Under the pieces are notes generated by a model that saw only the letters and a list, made by a program, of their open reading frames with translations, was not told the DNA's origin and did not search any database. Both the position numbers and the translations under genes were made by a program. A DNA stretch of 10,491 nt, taken from contig JAUWWU010000014.1 in the NCBI GenBank assembly GCA_030616695.1, positions 1 through 10,491 of the forward strand, written 5' to 3'. The DNA comes from Candidatus Omnitrophota bacterium (lineage in GTDB: Bacteria > Omnitrophota > Gorgyraeia > JAHIPI01). Below, piece by piece: positions 1 to 5,433 of the stretch (position 1 is the stretch's first letter; each line of letters starts with the position of its first letter).

Positions 1-727
1 AAAATATCTCCTCAGTGGTGCCTTCCTCTACAATACGGCCTTCCCGCATAACTGCGACCCTATCCGCCAGTTGCGCTATGATTCCGAAATCGTGGGTTAT
101 AAAAAGGATGGACATATCATGCTTTTCTTTTATCACCTGAAATAGCTTAAGGATCTCGGCCTGTATGGTAACATCGAGTGCTGTCGTCGGCTCGTCAGCT
201 ATTAAAAGTTTAGGCCTTAAGGAAAGTGCCATAGCTATCATGGCTCGTTGCCGCATCCCGCCGCTAAGGCGATGCGGATAATCACCGAACACTCTTTCCG
301 GTGAAGGCATGTGGACTTCTTTCATCAGCGCTATTGCCCTATCGCCCGCTTCCCCTCTTTTCATTTTACTATGGGCGAGGATCTGCTCGATGATCTGTTC
401 GCCTATAGTGATCACGGGGTTTAAAGCGGTCAACGGCTCCTGAAAGACGATAGATATATCCTTGCCCCTGACATTGCGCATTCCTTCCCCGCTTAACGAA
501 AGAAGCGATTTTCCGTTAAAAATGATATCGCCGCTTATTATTTTTCCGGGCTCATCGACCAGCCTCAATATCGACAATGCGGCCACGGTCTTTCCCGAAC
601 CCGATTCGCCGACGAGGCCGAAAGTCTCTGCCCTCTTGACCGAGAAGCTAATACTATCTACGGCCTTCTTTTCTCCCCGTTCCGTAAAAAAATGCGTGCT
701 TAAATCCTTAACTTCCAACAAAGCCAT
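1..727 (-). CDS. dppD: Peptide ABC transporter ATP-binding protein, DppD/OppD-like (C-terminus cut by window edge)
   Basis: ATPase subunit of a peptide-type ABC importer; it hydrolyses ATP on the cytoplasmic face to drive uptake through the DppB/DppC permeases encoded just upstream. My translation gives 242 codons with no stop before the window edge. Visible motifs are Walker A GESGSGKT (residues 40-47), Q-loop FQEP (95-98), the ABC signature LSGGMRQR (154-161), Walker B LLIADEP (174-180), the D-loop ALD (183-185) and the H-loop histidine 212. The FQEPLTALNP stretch is characteristic of the Dpp/Opp subfamily. The C-terminal oligopeptide/dipeptide extension (oligo_HPY), usually about 80 more residues, would lie outside. 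The ATG at 727 is preceded by two tandem copies of an SD-bearing 11-mer, and 67 bases separate it from dppC. The true substrate (di-/oligopeptide or nickel) cannot be read from the ATPase. Confidence 0.95.
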   Translation of the reverse strand, partial: MALLEVKDLSTHFFTERGEKKAVDSISFSVKRAETFGLVGESGSGKTVAALSILRLVDEPGKIISGDIIFNGKSLLSLSGEGMRNVRGKDISIVFQEPLTALNPVITIGEQIIEQILAHSKMKRGEAGDRAIALMKEVHMPSPERVFGDYPHRLSGGMRQRAMIAMALSLRPKLLIADEPTTALDVTIQAEILKLFQVIKEKHDMSILFITHDFGIIAQLADRVAVMREGRIVEEGTTEEIF

Positions 728-749
728 ATCACCTCTGGATCACCTCTGG
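728..749 (-). promoter_or_regulatory. Tandemly duplicated Shine-Dalgarno segment before dppD
   Basis: On the minus strand the 11-mer CCAGAGGTGAT occurs twice in perfect tandem (749-739 and 738-728), directly before the dppD ATG. Each copy carries GAGGTGA, a strong match to the anti-Shine-Dalgarno sequence. In the proximal copy GAGG ends 4 bases before ATG, slightly close. In the distal copy GAGG ends 15 bases before it, rather far. The proximal copy is the more likely functional site. The distal copy merges with the end of the hairpin at 748-783. Confidence 0.7.
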
Positions 750-783
750 AGACGTTTTCCAACTCAAAGCGGAAAGCGTCTCC
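748..783 (-). repeat. Intergenic hairpin repeat, copy 1 (dppC-dppD gap)
   Basis: This is a near-perfect hairpin: arms 748-760 and 771-783 (13 bp, one G-U wobble) around a 10-base loop (761-770). On the minus strand it reads GGAGACGCTTTCC, loop GCTTTGAGTT, then GGAAAACGTCTCC. The last 22-23 bases are identical to the extra half-copy at 2636-2658, and the whole 13-10-13 plan matches the hairpin at 2601-2636 in the opposite orientation. It fills over half of the gap between dppC and dppD and ends right at the ribosome-binding region. No U-run follows it in the direction of the genes, so it is not an ordinary terminator for this operon. It may stabilise or process mRNA, or belong to a REP/MITE-like dispersed family. 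Confidence 0.85.
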
Positions 784-791
784 ATTTTTTT
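748..791 (+). terminator. Terminator-like structure read on the plus strand
   Basis: Read on the plus strand, the 13-bp stem with a 10-base loop (748-783) is followed by A and then seven T (785-791), the layout of a rho-independent terminator. No plus-strand gene precedes it, so if active it would only stop antisense transcription. The second copy of the repeat lacks a T-run on the equivalent strand, so the tail may be coincidental. Confidence 0.4.
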
Positions 792-794
792 ATG

Positions 795-1625
795 TTACCT
801 TTTAAGGCGGGGGTCGAGGGCCGCCCGCAATCCGTCGCCGACAAGATAAAAACTTAAGACCGTTATCAATATAGCAATGCCCGGAAAAAGCGTAAGCCAC
901 CAGGCGCTATCGATATAAAAACGGCCTGCGCTCATAATATTGCCCCAGCTGGGAGTAGGTATCTGAACCCCTAAACCCAAAAAGCTGAGACTGCTCTCTA
1001 TTAATATCGCCCCGCCGAGGCTCAGGGTAATGCTCACAAGGACAGAGGCGAACGCATTGGGCAATATATGTCTAAAGGCTATTCTGAAATCCGAGGCGCC
1101 CAACGCCTTGGCGGCAATTACAAATTCCCTTTCGCGCAAAGACAAAAACTGCGCCCTTACAAGCCTTGTGAGACCCGTCCAACTCGTAACGCCGATCACG
1201 ACCATGATATAAACAATCGAAGGCCCCAAGAAAGCTATGATCATAAGGATAAGGTAAAATCTCGGAAAGCACATCATGATCTCAACCAGCCGCATTATCA
1301 GATTATCGACCCACCTGCCGTGATAGCCGGCAAGAGCGCCAAGCGTTATGCCGATGACAAGCGCTATTGCCACGGCGATAAAGCCGACGGACAAAGAGAT
1401 TCTCGCGCCGTACACCATCCTGCTGAAAAGGTCCCTTCCGAGGTCGTCTGTCCCGAACCAGTGTTCTCTTGACGGCGGCTGCAGCCTTTCATCCGCCGAA
1501 AGATTCAATTGATACGGGTCGCACCTTGCCAAAAGAGGGGCAAGTATCGCGGCGCAAAACATAAAGATTATGACCAGTGCTCCGAACACAATCTGTTTAT
1601 TGGCCAATACATCTTTAAGCATCAT
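795..1625 (-). CDS. dppC: Peptide ABC transporter permease, DppC-like
   Basis: Inner-membrane permease of the peptide/nickel importer, pairing with the DppB-like subunit to form the translocation channel. It has 276 residues, normal for DppC/OppC. An N-terminal membrane segment (about 12-33) leads into the family motif HWFGTDDLGRDLFSR (55-69). Several hydrophobic segments follow between about 75 and 262. The EAA loop that contacts the ATPase lies at about 167-190 (EFVIAAKALGAS with RHILPN), and IESSLSFLGLG (209-219) is also typical. The ATG at 1625 overlaps the dppB end by 11 bases and has GAGG seven bases upstream, favouring it over the adjacent ATG at 1622. The C-terminal DPRLKR ending is standard for the family. 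Substrate not assignable. Confidence 0.96.
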   Translation of the reverse strand: MMLKDVLANKQIVFGALVIIFMFCAAILAPLLARCDPYQLNLSADERLQPPSREHWFGTDDLGRDLFSRMVYGARISLSVGFIAVAIALVIGITLGALAGYHGRWVDNLIMRLVEIMMCFPRFYLILMIIAFLGPSIVYIMVVIGVTSWTGLTRLVRAQFLSLREREFVIAAKALGASDFRIAFRHILPNAFASVLVSITLSLGGAILIESSLSFLGLGVQIPTPSWGNIMSAGRFYIDSAWWLTLFPGIAILITVLSFYLVGDGLRAALDPRLKR

Positions 1626-2586
1626 ATCTTATCCTCGGGTCTACAATGGCATACATTATATCCGCCAATACCAGCCCTAAAAGCGTTAAAAAGGCTGATA
1701 TCACGCCAACGCCCATCACCGTATACAAATCGTAATTCATTATGGCCTCAAAGCCCAGCCTGCCCATACCCGGCCATCCAAAAATAGTCTCTATTATAAA
1801 ACTTCCGCCGATCAGGGACGGAAGTATCATGCTCGCTATCGTTATGATAGGTAAAAGCGCGTTTTTAAGCGCGTGTTTATATAATACGCGCGATTCCTTC
1901 AGCCCTTTTGCCCGCGCCGTCCTTATATAGTCCTGCCGCAATACCTCAAGCATGCTCGAACGCATATAGCGCGATATGCCCGCAAGGCTTACCAGCGAAG
2001 TGGCGGCTACGGGAAGGACCAGGCGCCATGCCAGATCCTTAAACGACGCGAAAAACGGATAATACTCTACGTACCACGGCCTCATGCCCGAAATAGGAAA
2101 CCAGCCCAGGTGTATCCCAAAAAACATGATAAGAAGAAGCGCGAACCAAAAAGTGGGCGTGGAATATCCGATGAATAAAGCAACGGTCATTATCCTGTCA
2201 TAGGGCGTATTTGCCTTCACGGCAGAACTTATCCCTATCGGGATGGCGATAATATAAATGACGAGTATCGAGATCCCCCCTAAAAGCAATGTGGCCGGCA
2301 ATCGCTCGCCTATCTTCTCAATAACGGGCCTATCGTCGATCAAGGAATTCCCAAAGTCAAGGAAGACGATCCTCCTGAGCCACATAAGAAACTGGGTGAG
2401 GATAGGCTTGTCGAGATTATAGTGCTCCCTGAATTGCTGTCTCGCCGATTCGGCTATTTCGGGGTTTAAGCCGTATTTTATACTTGCAGGGTCTCCGCTA
2501 AGATGCATTATCGCAAGCGTTATAAGGGATATCCCTATAAGCATCGGAATTATCAAGAGGAATCGCCGTATAATATAACTAAGCAT
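1615..2586 (-). CDS. dppB: Peptide ABC transporter permease, DppB-like
   Basis: Inner-membrane permease of the same importer, 323 residues, typical for DppB/OppB. It opens with the classic MLSYIIRRFLLIIP start and first membrane helix (about 8-28). A periplasmic segment carries GDPA (31-34) and DFGNSL (77-82). Hydrophobic segments lie at about 100-122, 134-158, 188-204, 245-265 and 290-315. The EAA loop is at about 219-246 (DYIRTARAKGL through KNALLP). The motif IETIFGWPGMGRLG (265-278) is nearly invariant in DppB proteins. An AAGGT lies five bases before the ATG at 2586. It overlaps dppC by 11 bases, so the two permeases are probably translationally coupled. It is separated from the binding-protein gene upstream by a 128-base gap holding a repeat. 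Confidence 0.96.
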   Translation of the reverse strand: MLSYIIRRFLLIIPMLIGISLITLAIMHLSGDPASIKYGLNPEIAESARQQFREHYNLDKPILTQFLMWLRRIVFLDFGNSLIDDRPVIEKIGERLPATLLLGGISILVIYIIAIPIGISSAVKANTPYDRIMTVALFIGYSTPTFWFALLLIMFFGIHLGWFPISGMRPWYVEYYPFFASFKDLAWRLVLPVAATSLVSLAGISRYMRSSMLEVLRQDYIRTARAKGLKESRVLYKHALKNALLPIITIASMILPSLIGGSFIIETIFGWPGMGRLGFEAIMNYDLYTVMGVGVISAFLTLLGLVLADIMYAIVDPRIRYDA

Positions 2587-2600
2587 GACATACCTTCTCG

Positions 2601-2636
2601 GGGGACACTTTCCCGATTGAGTTGGAAAACGTCTCC
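2601..2636 (+). repeat. Intergenic hairpin repeat, copy 2 (binding protein-dppB gap)
   Basis: On the plus strand this reads GGGGACACTTTCC (2601-2613), loop CGATTGAGTT (2614-2623), GGAAAACGTCTCC (2624-2636). It has the same 13-10-13 architecture as the hairpin at 748-783, with 12 of 13 positions pairable (two G-U wobbles, one A-C mismatch). The 3' half TTGAGTTGGAAAACGTCTCC is identical to copy 1, but copy 2 points opposite to the genes while copy 1 points with them. No T-run flanks either side. The 3' arm and loop are strictly conserved while the 5' arm varies by partly compensating changes, suggesting that the fold matters. Confidence 0.8.
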
Positions 2637-2658
2637 GCTTTGAGTTGGAAAACGTCTC
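2637..2658 (+). repeat. Extra half-copy of the hairpin repeat
   Basis: Immediately after the complete hairpin comes GCTTTGAGTTGGAAAACGTC and then TC, which repeats the loop and 3' arm of the element. TTGAGTTGGAAAACGTCTC is present at 2617-2635 and again at 2640-2658, a direct repeat with a 23-base period. The half-copy is identical to the loop plus 3' arm of copy 1 at 748-770, read on that copy's minus strand. A small palindrome, TCTCGAGA, follows at 2656-2663. The spacing of four bases between the 19-mers excludes a CRISPR unit. Confidence 0.85.
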
Positions 2659-2714
2659 GAGAGACTCGGCTTTACTTGTATTCTTTACGCTGTTGGTTCA
2701 ACTGCAATAGGCCG

Positions 2715-4358
2715 TTAATATCTCATATCCCCGGGGTCTACGTACCAGTCTATAAAATTATAACCAATGCCCGCCGCAGCCGGCTCTATTCCCCTAAACC
2801 GTTTTGAAACAGCTGTTCTCGCATACGGAAAATACAGAAAAGTATAAGGCGCATCTTCGGCTATGACCTCGTGGATCCTGTTGTAGGCCTCAACGCGCTT
2901 TTTGTTGTCAAAAGTCCTTCGCCCTTCTTCGATGAGCTTATCCACTTCTTCATTTTTGTAAGAGACGAAATTCAATCCCCCTTTTTTAGAGGATTCCGAG
3001 TGCCAGACAACATAGCAGTCCGGATCCAGCGCCATGGTCCAGCCTAAGACCACAGCCTGAAAATTCTTTTTATCTATAAACTCTTTTATGAATGACGGCC
3101 ATGCTATGATCTGTATATCCGCCTCTATCCCGAGCTCTTTCCATTTCCTCTGGATTATGGTAACGATATCTTCCCTGTCTTTATTGCCCTGGTTTGTTAT
3201 CAATTTGAATTTAAAGGCCCTTCCGTCTTTATCCAGAACGCCGTCGCCGTCGGTATCGCGCCACCCGGCCTGAAATAGTAATAACCTTGCCCTTTCCGGA
3301 TCGTAGGCATATCCTTCAGCCCCGGCGCTGTAATACGGCGTCTTTTTAAAAAACGGGCCTGTGCACGGTTCGCCTAACCCCATTAACGCGCCGTTGATGA
3401 TCTCATTCTTGTCCACGGCGTAACTCAGCGCCTTTCTAACCCTTTTGTCCCGAAATAGCGGATCGGTCAGGTTGTAGCCGATATAGGTATAAGCGCGGGA
3501 GAGGTATTTATACCTATTGTAATGTGCCTTAAACTTTTCGGTGTCGGTCCGGTAGAAATACTGGTAAGGGGTCAGGGTCATCTCGTCTATGCCTCCTGTA
3601 ATCAGCTCCAGAAATTGAACGGCCTGATCGGGTATGATCCTGGTGATATGCTTATCTATATAAGGCCTGTGCTCAAAATAGTCCTTATTTGATTCGAGTA
3701 TTATGTACTGCTCGGTATTCCATTTTCGGAAAATATACGGCCCGCATCCGACGGGATCTCTTTTAAACTTAGAAATGCGCAGGTCTTCGCCCCTGAGCAG
3801 ATGCTCGGGCACTATGGCTACCCCCAGCTTGGAAAGTGCGGGCGCATAGGGCTGCGAATATTTAAATCTGACCGCGAAGTCATCTATGACTTCCACTGAT
3901 TCTATATCCTTATAATTAGCTATGTACGGACAGCCGTTTTTGGGATCGAGTATAGCCTCGAAGGTAAACTTGACATCGCCTGCGGTCAGGGGAGCGCCGT
4001 CGTGCCATCTTACATCTTTTTTCAAGTAAAACGTGATTTCGGTCCCGTCTTCCGATATATCCCATTTTTCGGCAATATCGCCGACAATGTCGAGGTCTTT
4101 GTCGGCCTTTGTCAGGCCGTTAAAGACAAGGCCGGTTATAGAGCCGGAGGTGCTATCACTGGCTAAAAACGGTATGAGATTAACCGCGTCCCCTATGCTT
4201 GCGGTGACATACGCGTCGCCGCAGGGCCGTTCGGCGCATAAGGCCGGATAAAGCGGGCATAGAAATACAAAAGCCGCTATTATAAATAGCGGCCTTAACA
4301 ATCTCCCCGCAAAAAGAGAGAAATTATTCGAATGTGGGTTCGGCTGGCTCTGCCTCAT
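2715..4358 (-). CDS. Peptide ABC transporter substrate-binding protein (SBP family 5, DppA/OppA-like)
   Basis: Extracytoplasmic receptor that captures peptide (or a related ligand) and delivers it to the DppBC channel. It has 547 residues, usual for the family. The N-terminus has a basic then hydrophobic signal peptide (about 19-42); no good lipobox precedes Cys41, so cleavage after Ala42 and a soluble periplasmic protein are likely. Family hallmarks are DVRWHDGAPLTAGDVKFTFE (115-134), DPVGCGPY (201-208), the DKRVRKALSYAVDK region (304-317) and the AYDPERARLLL helix (351-361). Residues 368-379 form an Asp-rich DTDGDGVLDKDG loop resembling a calcium-binding loop, also seen in other family 5 proteins. 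The ATG at 4358 overlaps the secG end by 35 bases and has only a weak, distant GGAG. A TTG at codon 20 would give a shorter signal peptide, but its SD is too close. The gene's fifth codon group overlaps a terminator-like hairpin. Confidence 0.93.
   Translation of the reverse strand: MRQSQPNPHSNNFSLFAGRLLRPLFIIAAFVFLCPLYPALCAERPCGDAYVTASIGDAVNLIPFLASDSTSGSITGLVFNGLTKADKDLDIVGDIAEKWDISEDGTEITFYLKKDVRWHDGAPLTAGDVKFTFEAILDPKNGCPYIANYKDIESVEVIDDFAVRFKYSQPYAPALSKLGVAIVPEHLLRGEDLRISKFKRDPVGCGPYIFRKWNTEQYIILESNKDYFEHRPYIDKHITRIIPDQAVQFLELITGGIDEMTLTPYQYFYRTDTEKFKAHYNRYKYLSRAYTYIGYNLTDPLFRDKRVRKALSYAVDKNEIINGALMGLGEPCTGPFFKKTPYYSAGAEGYAYDPERARLLLFQAGWRDTDGDGVLDKDGRAFKFKLITNQGNKDREDIVTIIQRKWKELGIEADIQIIAWPSFIKEFIDKKNFQAVVLGWTMALDPDCYVVWHSESSKKGGLNFVSYKNEEVDKLIEEGRRTFDNKKRVEAYNRIHEVIAEDAPYTFLYFPYARTAVSKRFRGIEPAAAGIGYNFIDWYVDPGDMRY
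4263..4296 (-). terminator. Terminator/attenuator-like hairpin inside the signal-peptide codons, just after secG
   Basis: On the minus strand a perfect 9-bp stem GCCGCTATT / AATAGCGGC (4293-4285 and 4281-4273) closes a three-base TAT loop. It extends to 12 bp through a G-U and two A-U pairs (4296-4294 with 4272-4270). The tail reads TTTTGTATTT, so the end has the composition of a rho-independent terminator. It begins about 27 bases after the secG stop, the usual place for an operon terminator. Yet it lies in codons 21-30 of the binding-protein gene, in the hydrophobic core of its signal peptide. It may partly end the glycolytic transcript and reduce transporter expression. Confidence 0.55.
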
Positions 4359-4647
4359 CTTCGGCTTCTTGCTCCACTATCACAGTCTGCGCCGCTCCCG
4401 AATCTATAAGAGAACGGGAGCGCCTTGACGATAAAACGGCGAGCGATAGACTTGTAATGATAAAAAGGACGGCGCATACAGCCGTAGCCCTTGTCAAAAA
4501 TTTTGCGGTGGATGTGCCGAAGATCGTATGGGTCGAGCTGCTTCCGAACATCTCGCTCAGGCCCCCGCCGCGGCCCGCCTGCATTAAAATAACAAGAATC
4601 AGCACAATGCTTGCAAAAACATGAACAACCATAAGAAAAACAAACAT
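4324..4647 (-). CDS. secG: Preprotein translocase subunit SecG
   Basis: Small inner-membrane subunit of the SecYEG translocon that assists SecA-driven protein export. It has 107 residues. There are two membrane segments (about 3-22 and 53-72) joined by the conserved cytoplasmic loop: LMQAGRGGGLSEMFG (21-35), followed by IFGTSTAKFLTRAT (42-55), which is the SecG signature. After a basic RRSRS stretch, the tail (about 82-107) is acidic and rich in Glu/Ala, a common but poorly conserved SecG feature. AAGGAG lies eight bases before the ATG at 4647, within the end of tpiA, supporting this start over Met6. Only three bases separate it from tpiA, and gap-pgk-tpiA-secG is a common bacterial order. 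The 3' end overlaps the binding-protein gene by 35 bases. Confidence 0.94.
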   Translation of the reverse strand: MFVFLMVVHVFASIVLILVILMQAGRGGGLSEMFGSSSTHTIFGTSTAKFLTRATAVCAVLFIITSLSLAVLSSRRSRSLIDSGAAQTVIVEQEAEDEAEPAEPTFE

Positions 4648-4650
4648 ATA

Positions 4651-5418
4651 TTAAGCTCCTTTTTTCAAGGACCCTTTGACGATCGGGACAAATTGTTCAA
4701 CCTTAAGGCTCGCCCCTCCCACAAGAGCTCCGTCTATATCCGGTTCGTTTATCAATTCTTTTATGTTTTCCGGTTTTACGCTACCGCCGTATTGAATCCT
4801 CAGGCCTTCTGCGACTGTCTTATCGTATATTTTAGCCAGAAGCCCCCTGATATATTTATGCGCCTCCTCAGCCTGTTCCGGCGTAGCTGTCTTTCCAGTC
4901 CCTATCGCCCAAACGGGCTCATACGCTATGACTATTTTCAACGCATCTTCCCCGGCTATCCCTTTAAGGCCGCCCCGGAGGTGATCTTCTATGACATCGA
5001 ATGCCTTGCCGGCCTCTCTTTCTTCAAGGTGTTCGCCTATGCACATAATAGGCAATAGCCCCTCTCTGAGAGCCGCCTTCACTTTTTTATTCACTGTCTC
5101 ATTGGTCTCGCCGAAGTATGTCCTTCTTTCGGAATGGCCTATTACGACATATTTTACTCCTACGTCTTTCAACATGACCGGCGAAACCTCTCCCGTAAAG
5201 GCGCCTTTCTCTTCCCAGTGGAGGTCCTGAGCGCCAAGCTCTATGTTGGAGTCGGTAAGCATATCCGATATCCCGCTTAACGCCGTATAAGGAGGGATGA
5301 GGACTATATCTATGCTTTCTACTCCGAACAATTCCCGTTTAAGGCCGTTTACCAGTTCGATTGATTCGGAAATGGTCTTATTCATCTTCCAGTTGCCCGC
5401 TATTATAACTCTTCTCAT
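4651..5418 (-). CDS. tpiA: Triose-phosphate isomerase
   Basis: Interconverts dihydroxyacetone phosphate and glyceraldehyde 3-phosphate in the cytoplasm, feeding the GAPDH and PGK encoded upstream. It has 255 residues, the standard length of a single TIM barrel. Active-site elements are all present: GNWKMN (8-13) with Asn9 and Lys11, GHSERR (94-99) with catalytic His95, the AYEPVWAIGTGKTAT segment (165-179) with catalytic Glu167 and the flexible phosphate-gripping loop, and YGGSVKPEN with the phosphate-binding glycines near the end. The ATG at 5418 begins the canonical MRRVIIAGNWK and is preceded by AAAAAAGGA with a short spacer. The 15-base gap after pgk and 3-base gap before secG indicate one operon. 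No fusion to pgk is seen. Confidence 0.98.
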   Translation of the reverse strand: MRRVIIAGNWKMNKTISESIELVNGLKRELFGVESIDIVLIPPYTALSGISDMLTDSNIELGAQDLHWEEKGAFTGEVSPVMLKDVGVKYVVIGHSERRTYFGETNETVNKKVKAALREGLLPIMCIGEHLEEREAGKAFDVIEDHLRGGLKGIAGEDALKIVIAYEPVWAIGTGKTATPEQAEEAHKYIRGLLAKIYDKTVAEGLRIQYGGSVKPENIKELINEPDIDGALVGGASLKVEQFVPIVKGSLKKGA

Positions 5419-5433
5419 ATTAATCCTTTTTTG

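Noticed and set aside
728..783. Target-site duplication flanking an inserted element
   Set aside because: The two 11-mers are adjacent on one side of the hairpin instead of bracketing it, and the other flank does not match.
1862..1899. GCGCGT-rich inverted/direct repeats in dppB
   Set aside because: Short 6-bp stem inside conserved coding sequence next to the EAA loop; readily explained by codons and chance.
2617..2658. Possible CRISPR array (repeated 19-mer)
   Set aside because: Only two direct copies with a 4-base interval, no spacers of normal size, no cas genes, and the unit is half of a hairpin element also found at 748-783.
2587..2714. Separate promoter for dppB in the 128-base gap
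   Set aside because: TTGCAG is present on the minus strand, but nothing at 16-18 bases downstream resembles TATAAT closely enough.
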